Of a stretch of 64,000 bases of DNA, positions 21,719 to 31,700 are shown piece by piece (the stretch's first letter is position 1; each line of letters begins with the position of its first letter). The translations under genes and the position numbers were made by a program. The notes below the pieces were generated by a model, which saw only the letters and a list, made by a program, of their open reading frames with translations, was not told the origin of the DNA and did no database searches. The stretch lies in the NCBI GenBank assembly GCA_001936135.1, contig CP012819.1, forward strand, positions 124,001 to 188,000. Reading direction: 5' to 3'. The DNA comes from Saccharomycopsis fibuligera x Saccharomycopsis cf. fibuligera (Eukaryota; Ascomycota; Saccharomycetes; Ascoideales; Saccharomycopsidaceae).

Positions 21719-23020
21719 TTAATTACCTTCCTGACCAAAATCTTTAGTAAATTGTTCTTGCTTATCCAAATCCTCTTTATTTACGGTTGGTCTTGCAGTT
21801 TTCACTGCTTTCAAGAAATCCTTCAAAGTCAAGTCAGGCTCTTTTAATTCATCTGCTTCAAGGTCCATCCAATTCAATTCTTTAGCATTTGCCGACCCTG
21901 GTGAACATGGAGTATATCTAGTTTTACCATCATCACATTCTACTGGCTTGAAATGGGTTGCTGACTGAATTTTCCTTATTGGTTCCATTAATGCATCTCT
22001 AACAATAACTGATATATCTGAGCCTGAATAACCATCTGTCATTTCTGCCAATACTTTATAATCGCTTTTGCTTAATGAGCATGGGGTACTACCAACATTC
22101 AACTCAAACATTCTTATTCTGGCCTGAACATCAGGCAAACCAATATAAATTCTTTTTTCGAATCTTCTTCTTATAGCAGCATCTAACTGCCATGGGATAT
22201 TAGTGGCCCCCAATACAAGCACGCCAGAAGAGTCATTACCCACACCATTCATCTGCACAAGCAATTCAGTTTTAATTCTTCTACTGGCTTCAGATTCACC
22301 CTCACCTCTTGGTCCACATAATGCATCCACTTCATCAATAAAAATAATTGAAGGTTTATTTTCTCTAGCCATTTTGAATAACTGCTTGACCAATCTTTCG
22401 GATTCACCCATCCATTTGGACACCAAGTCAGATGAAGAAACTGAGAAGAAAGTAGAGTTAGCTTCAGTAGCTACTGCTTTTGCTAAAAATGATTTACCGG
22501 TACCTGGAGGACCAAAAAGTAATATACCATTTATAGGTTTTCTCTTGCCAGTAAACAAATGTGGGAATTTAACTGGCAATATAACCGCTTCTTTCAAGGA
22601 TTCTTTAGCAGGTTCAAGTCCAGCCACATCGTCCCATTTAACATTTGGTTTCTCGCTTAATATCGAGCCAGCTAATGCATTTTTGAGTTTCTTTGTTTCA
22701 TTGTCATCATCATCGCTATTGCCGTTGCCACCATCTTGAGCTTTTGCCTTCGTTGATCCATTACTAGGATTGGTCTCTGCAGCTTTATCTTCTTTCTCTA
22801 AATGTTCTTTGAGCTTTTCTGCTCTAGACAAATACTCAGTGAATTTTGCCTTGAGTACTTCCTTGGTTTTGGCATTTTTTTCATACTTGAGGGCAAGCAT
22901 CAAATAATCGAGACCATTAAAGTAAAGCTGATAAGCGTCAGCATAACGAGTAGCTGAGTCGGCTTCCACTGCTTCACGAATAAGATCTATACCTTTAGTC
23001 AAAAAATCAGGATTTGACAT
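21719..23020 (-). CDS. VPS4: AAA ATPase Vps4, ESCRT-III disassembly
   Basis: The 433-residue product has an N-terminal MIT domain (about 1-75, [19 protein letters not shown]), an acidic linker, and one AAA domain. Walker A GPPGTGKS is at 170-177, the pore loop SKWMGESE at about 201-208, Walker B IIFIDE ends at 230, and the arginine-finger stretch [14 protein letters not shown] lies near 285. A beta domain and the C-terminal helix follow. Length and order match S. cerevisiae Vps4 (437 residues). Vps4 binds MIT-interacting motifs of ESCRT-III subunits through the MIT domain and uses ATP to disassemble the filaments during multivesicular body sorting and other membrane scission. All catalytic residues are present. 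Confidence 0.97.
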   Translation of the reverse strand: MSNPDFLTKGIDLIREAVEADSATRYADAYQLYFNGLDYLMLALKYEKNAKTKEVLKAKFTEYLSRAEKLKEHLEKEDKAAETNPSNGSTKAKAQDGGNGNSDDDDNETKKLKNALAGSILSEKPNVKWDDVAGLEPAKESLKEAVILPVKFPHLFTGKRKPINGILLFGPPGTGKSFLAKAVATEANSTFFSVSSSDLVSKWMGESERLVKQLFKMARENKPSIIFIDEVDALCGPRGEGESEASRRIKTELLVQMNGVGNDSSGVLVLGATNIPWQLDAAIRRRFEKRIYIGLPDVQARIRMFELNVGSTPCSLSKSDYKVLAEMTDGYSGSDISVIVRDALMEPIRKIQSATHFKPVECDDGKTRYTPCSPGSANAKELNWMDLEADELKEPDLTLKDFLKAVKTARPTVNKEDLDKQEQFTKDFGQEGN

Positions 23021-23682
23021 GCCTTTAATGTGATTTTGGTAAATAAGAGTGCGTTGCTGGATATATTTCTAATAATATATGACTGCCTGTCAAGGGTGCC
23101 GTCGAGCCTGCCCCTAAATGGTTAACCATCCTGATTCATTGGGTCTTGTTTACTATTTGCAAATTGTGTTTTCTTTTTCAGGCATCAAGAGGCGGAGACA
23201 GGGGCTCGCAACGCCAAACCAAAGGGGGTGCTTGTCAGTACCCGGATAGTAAGTTGACACCCTACTTTATAATTAGAATTACCCGTATTTCTTGTTCTAA
23301 ATATTAGTTTCCATAAAATTGTAGTATGCATAAGAAGCCCGCATAAAATCGCATTTTGCAATGCACATATCTGCGTCCATCACCTTTCCTTTTTTTTTTT
23401 TTTCCTGCGCATTTTTTTTTTTCTTTTTTTTTCTGGGTTGTCGACCGTTTCTTTTGCTCCGTCACCGGTGACTCAGCTAATTAATGTGCGGTATTTATAA
23501 AAAAGGCTCATGATGACAGTTTTGATTTCTCCGGAGCCCTGATTCTGATTTACTAGTATTTTTACTGTCTTCCTCTTGGATCAACATCACTGATCAAAGT
23601 TATACACCCGGAGTATAATTTCCAGTCATACAATCACATATCACATATATCACATATATCGCATACATAAACTATATTAAAA
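23021..23682. promoter_or_regulatory. Divergent VPS4-HOM2 promoter with Gcn4 site and TATA box
   Basis: A perfect Gcn4 element TGACTCA lies at 23469-23475, 208 bp before the HOM2 ATG, followed by a TATA element (TATAAAAAA, 23496-23504). This fits general amino-acid control of HOM2. Pyrimidine runs at about 23390-23442 and a CACATATAT-type direct repeat at 23636-23662 in the HOM2 leader are also visible. Confidence 0.75.
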
Positions 23683-24786
23683 ATGGTCCAAGGAGCTAAA
23701 AAGAAGGCCGGTGTCTTAGGAGCCACTGGTAGTGTTGGCCAAAGATTCATTTTGCTATTAGGCGACCATCCAGATTTTGAACTTTACAAGCTTGGTGCAT
23801 CTGGCCGTAGTGCTGGCAAAAAGTACAAGGATGCAGTCACTTGGAAACAAACCAGTCTTTTACCAAAATCTGCTGAAGATATCATAGTGGAAGAATGTAC
23901 ATATGAAGCATTCAAAGATTGTGATGTTGTCTTTAGTGGATTGGATCATGATTATGCAGGCCCAATCGAAGAAAGCTTCTCCAAGAATGGTTTAGCCGTT
24001 GTTTCTAATGCTAAGAATTATAGAAGACACTCTGATGTCCCATTGGTTGTGCCAATTGTTAACACTGATCATATTGACATTGTGGAAAATAGAATCAAGG
24101 CTGCTGTTTCTCAAGGAAAAACTAAACCTGGATTTATTATTTGTATCTCCAACTGTTCCACTGCTGGTCTTGTGGCTCCATTAAAACCATTAGTTGACAA
24201 ATTTGGCCCAATTGAATTGTTGACAACCACCACCTTACAAGCCATTTCTGGTGCTGGTTTCAGTCCAGGATTCCCAGGTATTGATATCTTGGATAATATT
24301 GTGCCATATATTGGTGGCGAAGAAGAAAAAATCGAGTGGGAAACTAGAAAAATTTTGGCCAACGTCAATGCTGTCGGTGACGGGTTTGACATTCTTACTG
24401 ACAAAGATATCAAAGTTAGTGCTCAATGCACTAGAGTGCCAGTCAGTGATGGACACACTGAATGCATCAGCTTGAAATTTAAAAACAGACCAGCTCCTTC
24501 AATTCCTGAAGTGAAGAAAGCATTGGCTGATTACGTATGCGATGCATACAAGATTGGTTGTCCATCAGCTCCAGAACATCCAGTCATCGTGTTGGAAGAG
24601 AACGATAGACCACAGCCAAGATTGGATAGAGACAGAGGTAACGGTTTTGCCGTTACCGTTGGTAGAGTCAGAGAAGATCCAGTGTTGGATGTTAAAATGG
24701 TGGTGTTGTCTCATAACACTGTTATTGGTGCTGCTGGGGCTGGTATTTTGATTGGCGAATACTTGGTCAAGAAGAATCTCATTTGA
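23683..24786 (+). CDS. HOM2: Aspartate-semialdehyde dehydrogenase
   Basis: The 367-residue enzyme reduces aspartyl-4-phosphate to aspartate semialdehyde with NADPH, the second step towards homoserine, threonine and methionine. The N-terminal nucleotide-binding loop GVLGATGSVGQ is at 10-20. The catalytic cysteine is Cys158 in ISNCSTAGLVAPL, and QAISGAGFSPG follows. The dimerisation/substrate half contains CTRVPVSDGHTECISLKF. Length matches the yeast enzyme (365). The start is the first ATG, close after the expected TATA spacing. A consensus Gcn4 site upstream suggests induction on amino-acid starvation. No oddities. Confidence 0.97.
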   Translation: MVQGAKKKAGVLGATGSVGQRFILLLGDHPDFELYKLGASGRSAGKKYKDAVTWKQTSLLPKSAEDIIVEECTYEAFKDCDVVFSGLDHDYAGPIEESFSKNGLAVVSNAKNYRRHSDVPLVVPIVNTDHIDIVENRIKAAVSQGKTKPGFIICISNCSTAGLVAPLKPLVDKFGPIELLTTTTLQAISGAGFSPGFPGIDILDNIVPYIGGEEEKIEWETRKILANVNAVGDGFDILTDKDIKVSAQCTRVPVSDGHTECISLKFKNRPAPSIPEVKKALADYVCDAYKIGCPSAPEHPVIVLEENDRPQPRLDRDRGNGFAVTVGRVREDPVLDVKMVVLSHNTVIGAAGAGILIGEYLVKKNLI

Positions 24787-25597
24787 GGCATGTTTTTAGA
24801 TCGACTTGATTTGGTTTGGGGTTTTGTTGTTGATGTTATGATTTTCGCAAGCATAGTATTTTTATGTACGTAAGCATTATTAATAAATTTCTAGAGTTTT
24901 ATTCTCGAAAAACTGTAGCTGCATATTATCGTAAAGTATTTAGGAGTTCAGTATAGCCGCAAAGAATTTATGCAACTCTTCTAATGATGATGACTGATAA
25001 TACAAGTTGCTAATAAGCTAAGAGTTTATTTCTCAACTACAACTATCCAAGGAAGAACACAAATTTGCAAATGCGAAGCTTGCCAATAGTAGCGCCTCTG
25101 GATTAAAAATATATTATAACAGTGCAATTAAGTATAAATTAACCATGCGCAAGTCAGTGTAGTGGTGATAAATCCTGAACGACACTTTGTAAAGAAGAAA
25201 AAAACCGGTCGCGCAGCGAAATGATGACAAAAACAAAATTAAAACTGATGAGGAAATCTATCAAAGAACTAAAACATTTGTGGAAAGGAATATAAATGGC
25301 AAAAAGGGATAATCTTTAGAGAAAAAGTAATTATTAAAAACAAATGGCTAAAAGATGATAAAACAAACAAATATTAGGGAAGGAACAAAAAAGACATGCT
25401 AATATAGGGACTGCGTTCAGCAGTAAATTTGTGTTTTGTAATTAGCTGTGGATTTGCTAACAGAAGCGTGGAGTAGTTGATTGAAATAAGGATAATGTGT
25501 CGCTGTGAACATATATATGTGTGTTATTTTTTTTTCTTTTTTGTTTTTTTTGTCTTTTTTTTTTTTTTTGAAAACATTTTGAGCGCTAAAGCTTCAG
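24787..25597. other. Convergent HOM2-TPO intergenic region
   Basis: 810 bp, AT-rich, with T runs near 25528-25569 just beyond the transporter stop codon (on its antisense strand). No gene or element is recognised. Confidence 0.5.
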
Positions 25598-27514
25598 CTA
25601 TGGACTAGCAGAATAGTTCTCTTTGCATAATTTAGCTCTTAACTGGGCACCATACTTGTAGAAAGTAAATGGAATAAGCACCATTGCCAAAGAAATAAAT
25701 GCCAATAAGAAACTAGCCCACAACAAACCCAACTTGTGGTACATTTGGGTGGTGAATAATGGGAAGGCACCACCACCGGCAGAACGCAAAAACACTTTGG
25801 TGGCCAACGCCGAAGCAGAATATAATGCATAAGTATCAATAATGTAGTTGTTGATGGAGTAATAAATCAACACCATACCGTAACCAAAGGCAAGACCAGA
25901 AGAACATGGACCAACCCATATAATGCCTTTATGAGAGGTGGCGCCAAGAATAAACAAGGCAATAGCCGGGAACGGAGAACCAATCATGGCGCCAATCAAT
26001 CTGTCTTCTGGAGTTGGAGCACGTCTTTTTGTCATGGCAACATACTTCTTTTCCAAAATTGGGGTGGTAACGAGAGCAAAGAGAGCGCCAATTAAAATAG
26101 CAATGAACATCAAGCCGGTGATACCATCATTGTAACCGTACAACTCGGAAAAGATGACTGGATACGCAAAGAAAAATGCATACAAAAGAGCGTAAATCAA
26201 GCAAACGTAAAAGCACATCAAATCCAACACCGGTTCGGTAATGACAAAGTAAAGAGGACGAAGCAAGCAGTTCTGAATGATTTCTTTCAACGACAAGCCC
26301 TGAGCTTCCTGTTCAGTCATGATCTTTGGGTTACCGGTTTCTTTTCTGAGTCTGCGAGCCTTGCGCTTCAAAATCACTGGCGCGTAAGTTTCAGGCACCA
26401 TGGATGAAGTGATCCAGCAGAAGCCCGCAAAAGCCATGTTGACCCAAAACATCAATCTGTAGCGCCAAACAATGTCATGGCCTTCGGTACCGACGTTGAC
26501 CCAACCACTAATCAAAGGACCGAAAACCGGGCCAGAGTACGGGCAAAAGGCGAAGAAACTGATACCGAGACCTCTGGTTTCCTGTGGGAACATGTCAGCG
26601 ATGGAACCGCCAACAAGAGTCAAACCGGAGGAGGCAAAGACGCCGCAGAGGAAACGGCAGGCCAACAAGCCGCCGATATTTGGAGAAAACGCACAGGGGA
26701 TTTGGAAAAGGGTGTATAGAAACAATGAGACAAAGTAAACTGGTCTTCTGCCAATTTGCTCGGATAACGGAGCCCAAATCAAAGGCCCAACAGAGAAACC
26801 AAACACCATCAACGAGACGCTCAAGGTCGAGACCTCGGTGGACACGTGGTAACGCTCGTTGATCAAGGTAAGACCGCCGGTGACACAGGCAGACCCAAAG
26901 GCAACGGCAATGACCAAGATGGAGAGAACTAAAGTGTAGAACCATCTTTTGAAGTCCGACCAGTTATGAGGGTTTTCCGGATCGCCGGTGACAAAGGTGA
27001 CGAACTCCACTTCTGGATCTGTTTCGTAGTCTTTGCCAGCGGCTGCCTCCAGCCCCAGCGACGACTTTTCTTTGGTGACCGCCGGCAGCAGCAGCAGCTG
27101 CTGCTCCTGGCCGTCGAGATCCGCTCTGTTCAAGTGGGCGGTTCTCGTTCTGGAGAGGTTTGCCGGGGTTCTACCGATGCTGTGCAAGGACGACACGGGA
27201 ACCAAACCGGTTTCGGTTTCCATGGTATATTCCTCGGGGAAGATCGGGTTCTGGAGATACTGCGGAGTGTTGATGTCGGGGGCGGTTGGCTCAGCGCTGA
27301 GCCCAGCGCTGCGCAACGACTTGGCCGTTTCTGTCTTTATCAACTTGACCCTGTTGTTGGTCGACGCCCTCGAAAGGTACTCGGAAAGCTCGCTTTGGGC
27401 GTCTTCATTGTCGTTGGGGATGTATGGCTGCGGGCCGTTGTCGGCATCCGCGACGTTTGAGTTGATGGATCTGGAGTCGCGACTACTAGCGTCGAATTTG
27501 CTTTTGTCAGACAT
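25598..27514 (-). CDS. TPO3: Polyamine transporter, DHA1 MFS family (Tpo2/Tpo3 type)
   Basis: The 638-residue protein has a cytosolic N-terminus of about 185 residues, then twelve hydrophobic segments. Several blocks outside the membrane region match S. cerevisiae Tpo2/Tpo3 as I recall them: KTETAKSL, PDINTPQ, IFPEEYTMET, EFVTFVTGDPENPHNW, ILKRKARRLRKETGNPKIM and SALATKVFLRSAGG. The DHA1 motif between segments 2 and 3 is present (PLSEQIGRRPVYF). Tpo2/3 export spermine and related cations and weak acids at the plasma membrane. The yeast genes are duplicates, so the symbol marks the common ancestor. The first 500 bp of the gene are much more GC-rich than the rest, giving CTG-rich Leu runs (QQLLLLP), part of a local GC island. 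Confidence 0.88.
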   Translation of the reverse strand: MSDKSKFDASSRDSRSINSNVADADNGPQPYIPNDNEDAQSELSEYLSRASTNNRVKLIKTETAKSLRSAGLSAEPTAPDINTPQYLQNPIFPEEYTMETETGLVPVSSLHSIGRTPANLSRTRTAHLNRADLDGQEQQLLLLPAVTKEKSSLGLEAAAGKDYETDPEVEFVTFVTGDPENPHNWSDFKRWFYTLVLSILVIAVAFGSACVTGGLTLINERYHVSTEVSTLSVSLMVFGFSVGPLIWAPLSEQIGRRPVYFVSLFLYTLFQIPCAFSPNIGGLLACRFLCGVFASSGLTLVGGSIADMFPQETRGLGISFFAFCPYSGPVFGPLISGWVNVGTEGHDIVWRYRLMFWVNMAFAGFCWITSSMVPETYAPVILKRKARRLRKETGNPKIMTEQEAQGLSLKEIIQNCLLRPLYFVITEPVLDLMCFYVCLIYALLYAFFFAYPVIFSELYGYNDGITGLMFIAILIGALFALVTTPILEKKYVAMTKRRAPTPEDRLIGAMIGSPFPAIALFILGATSHKGIIWVGPCSSGLAFGYGMVLIYYSINNYIIDTYALYSASALATKVFLRSAGGGAFPLFTTQMYHKLGLLWASFLLAFISLAMVLIPFTFYKYGAQLRAKLCKENYSASP

Positions 27515-28497
27515 GGCTGTTTATTGATGTGCGGGAGCAGTAGAGAGAGGATGGAGCTCCTATCTATGTACGCTGAGAAAGGGAGATAGAGAGAGTAGGA
27601 AGGGGCCTTGTGATGGAGCGGAGCCCTGGATGGTAGACTAAGTGCTGATCGACGAGCAAGAGAAGATGGACGCGGGATGAGGGTATAGGACGAACAGCGT
27701 GCGTGGGTTTCAGCAGAACAGCAGGATAGCAGAACAGCAGAACAGTAAAACACGAAAACACGAAAACACCAGAACCGCCAGCAAGCAAACCAGGAAAAGG
27801 CCAGCAATATATATAATGCCGGCGCAAGCGCCCAGTTGCGCCCCAGCAAGGATGGGAGAGGGTATTTGAGTTTACTTGGGATTGATGGCTACAGCAAAAT
27901 TTGCTGGTTCGCTGCTTCCGCGCGGTTTTCTACCGTTTTCTGCTGCTGCGCTAGGCGCTGGGAGAAAAGTGACAGCCGCTGCGGCGGCAGTAGCAACAAC
28001 AATAATAATAATAGCGCTAGTGTCTGCTGGCACACTGTGTATGGCACACCATGTATGGCACACACCATGTAGGGCACGCATACTACAGCGTGACACCCGC
28101 TGCCCGCAATCAAACACCCAGACAGCCGCCGCCTTCGATCGGCTCGCTCAGTGGCGCTCAACGCTCTGTCTCAGGCCTCAGGTCTCAGGCGGCAGCGGCA
28201 GCCGCCGCCGCCGCCGCCACCGCAGCCGCCGCTGTCCGCGCCCGGAGCGGCAATAACGCTTCGTTTGTCGTTTAGCCATCTCGACCTCCGCTGTACACAA
28301 ACGCACAAACTGCGTGAAATTCTGTCACCAAACGCACCCTGAAAACCTTAATCCGTGCGTCTTTTTCTTTTTCCCTTAATCTCGCTCCATGTTCCAAGGG
28401 TCTCCGGATACAGCTACGGTAGCGTGCTACAGCGTCCCATAGTGTGCGCGCACCGGGCGTTCGAGCTGATGCCCGGAACACTGGCGCACCGGACGCC

Positions 28498-28555
28498 AAG
28501 TATCGTACACTAAGTATCGTACACTAAGTATTGCACAGTAAGTATCGCACAGTAC
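28498..28555 (+). repeat. Four tandem 14-15-bp repeats
   Basis: Units of the type TAAGTATCGTACAC follow each other four times with small changes (CGTACAC, CGTACAC, TGCACAG, CGCACAG). Confidence 0.85.
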
Positions 28556-28589
28556 ATTCAGCGCGTGTCGCGCAGAGTAGGTCAGAAAA

Positions 28590-28680
28590 GACAGAAAAAA
28601 CAGAAAGAAACAGAAAGAAACAGAAAGAAGCAGAAAGAAACAGAAAGAAACAAGAAAAAACAGAAAGAAACTGGAAAAAA
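28590..28680 (+). repeat. Decanucleotide CAGAAAGAAA tandem array
   Basis: About eight imperfect copies of CAGAAAGAAA lie just past the MRC1 3' end. Confidence 0.85.
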
Positions 28681-28731
28681 CAAAAACAGGTTGATAGATA
28701 GATACTCCACGCCGCCTTCCACCGCCCTCGT

Positions 28732-31700
28732 TTATCTTCGGCGCTGCCCAACTCCAAGCGTCCGCTTCTTGCCCACTACTGATCTGTTGTGGAGATAGGT
28801 GATCGAGGCACTATTGGCGTTCACCGCCTTGTAGCCTTTCGCCACAATGACCTCGGATGCCCTTCCTTCGCTGATCTCGCTTCGGATCTTCTCCTTGAAG
28901 CTCCGGTAGCTATCAAAGATCGACGAGTTCATGCTGCTGGGCTTTCGGAGTATTGAATTGCTTTCGATGATTGACATCCCACTGCCGTCGCTGTCACCAG
29001 CAGGCCCGCCTTCTTGGTCGCCGGCAAGAGCAGGAGTCTTCCCCGCTGCGCTGTTGCTTCTGCTACCGCCAACGCTGCTGGCCGCGCTGCTGGCCGCGCT
29101 GCTGGCCGCGCTGCCGCCCGCGCTGCCGCCCGCGAACCCTTTATTGAAAATCGATCGCTGCTTGAGCTCGTGCATATCGCACTCAACATCCGAGGAATTT
29201 CCTGCCCCGTTCTGTTCCATGTATGGGCGTTCGGACTCGTCTTCAGAGTCCAAGAACGATAGCGTCTTTCTGATGTACTCTTCGTCGAGCTTGACTTTTC
29301 TCTTCTTGGTAGCTGGCTGGCCCTGGCTTCCGGCAGCTGCTTCGCCGTTCTGTTGCCGGTCAGGTGCGCCGTGCTTTGGCTGCTGCTGCTGCTCAAGCTG
29401 CTGCTCAAGCTGCTGCGGCCTCTTCTGGTCTGCATCCGGAGAGCCTTCCTCTTCGCTAGCATAGTCCAAGTTTTCACCAAGCACAGACTTCAACTTGTGC
29501 GTATTGGTTTCCTCCGCAATGGTCTGGAAAAATGCTCTAGTCTTCTTGTTCTTGATCAATTCATTGACCTTCTGATCCTGCAACAATCTGGCTTTTTGCT
29601 TTTCGTATCTCAATCGATGGAACTTGGCAAGTTCTTCGTCAAACTCGTCATCTTCATCAATGTCCATATAGCTGCTGCCTCTTTTGCCCAACCTGCCGTT
29701 CTTGATATCGTTCATCAACTTTTCAACCATCTTTTGGTCACTCGCTAAATCTTCATTGTTGATCAACTTGATCAATTCTTCGTTATCCTTGCGGCTGACC
29801 TTTGTAATGTTATCAATCATTTTTTCATCCTCGCTATTGGCAACATCCATGTCGTCGCGGTCTTTACCGCCAAATCCGTGCCATTCATCCTCAGATTCAA
29901 CTGCCTCTTGGTCAAAAATCTCTTTGACCCCGGCTTTTTCAAGCTCTTGCTCTCTTTTCTTTTTCTGTATTTCGCGCTCTCTGTCCAAAGCGAATTGCCT
30001 TCTAGCTTCCTCAATCCTCAATCTTTCTTGCTCTTCAGGATCCATCTGCTCTTCCTCAGATTCCTCCCCTTCTTCAGACTCGTCATCAGCATCATCGTCC
30101 GCGTCTTCATCGTCATTTCCATCATCTTCTACAACTCGCATCCGCTGCAACCTTCTAGTCTTTTTCGATGCTTTTTCTTCCACCTCCTCTCGAACGTAAT
30201 CTTTATCACCGACATCTACTTGAGTCTCAATATCAGCTTCAGTAGCACCAACCGGTGTTTCAGCACCAGCCGGTGTTTTATCAACGCTGGTATTTGGCTG
30301 TAGCAAATCTTCAAATTCGAACCCTGGCACGAAACTGCGCTTTGGTCTAATTTGTGGTTTCAAAAAACTCGTCTCAAATGATGTGTTGTCGTCGTCATTG
30401 ATCAGCCCCAATGCATCTCCGTCGTCTATATCATCACCCATCACTGCATCATCCAACTTTCTTAATTTTTGAATAATACTTCTGCTGCTGTTCGGATGTG
30501 CATTTTGAGTGGCAAAAGACAGCGGCTGTGTTGGTATTTGTAACGAGTTCAGTTTATCAGTAGGCTTAATAGATGCATCATACGCTTGACTGAGATCATT
30601 CACGTTTTTACCAAAAATATTATTGAGCTTTTGTGTAAGGCCATTACTGTTCAGTAGATTGATTTCTGCTTCGTCGTTATCATTACCATCATCATCACAA
30701 TTTGCAGCACTGGACGAAAGCTTTTGAGTGTCAAGGTTCCGTGGTTGAAGTTTTTGAGTGTCAAGTTGGAAACTACTATCAGTACCAGTCATTCCCAATC
30801 CCAATTGCGTTGGCTTTAACTTAATATCTGCTTCATCTTCCTCATCATCAGAATCCAAGAGGACGTTTTTCTTGGAATAATGATGTTTGGCCTTTGATAT
30901 ATACTGACCGTCTTCTTCTTCCTCGACATCAGAAGTAACAATGTCTTTGTTGTAGTTTATTTGAGTTTCAGTTTTCTCTTGAACGTTATCATTATCTTGA
31001 TCAAAACTAGCAAGCACATCAACATTTTTGTCCTCTAACATACCCGCTTTTTTATCATCAATACCCTCGTTATCACTTATCGGCTTCACGCTATCATCAT
31101 TTTCCTCAGCTTCACTTTCAGATTCGCCATTACTAGACTCCTCAACATAATCAGAATCCTCACCATCATCACTGCCATTCTCCTTTTGTGCTCTTAATCT
31201 TTCTGCTTGTCTTAACTTATAAGCCATTTCTTGCTCAACTAATTTCTGCACACTAATTTGATCATCATTATCGCCATTACCAAATTTATTATCACCAAAA
31301 ATGTCATCATCATTATCATTTTCAAACATCCCACCGGTAATGGTTTCTTCTTGTTCTTGTTTATACTTTCGCACCGCATCACGATGTTTGAGCATGAACA
31401 TTTTGAACATATCTTCTTTGGATAGGTTGGCTGGTTTTTTGCTTTTGTCGTTTGCTTCAGCAGCAGCAGCAGCTTTTCCAACCTGTTTCTGTTTTCTTTG
31501 CTGACTTTTTCTTGCAAACATGAGTTTAATTTCAAATAACTTGGCCTTGCTTACTCCAGCTCTAGGATCGTCGTCTTTTCCATCATTTTGACTTCCTTTG
31601 GCACTTCCTTCAGAGTCAGAGTCGCTGTCAAGCACAATTTCACCTTTACTGTTAGCATCCTGCTTGAGTTTTTGAGTATATCTGAATAATGGATCGGTAG

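Larger units (their letters stand above)
27515..28731. other. GC-rich intergenic island upstream of the TPO gene
   Basis: 1.2 kb lies between the transporter start and the MRC1 stop. The part at 27900-28480 is strikingly GC-rich for this genome and contains CCG/GCC trinucleotide runs (28197-28235), repeats of a TATGGCACACCATG type (28037-28077), and further tandem arrays. ORFs in it are repeat translations. No gene. Confidence 0.6.

Noticed and set aside
28151-28342. Pro/Arg/Ala-rich frames in the GC island
   Set aside because: They are translations of GCC/CCG repeats in several overlapping frames on both strands.
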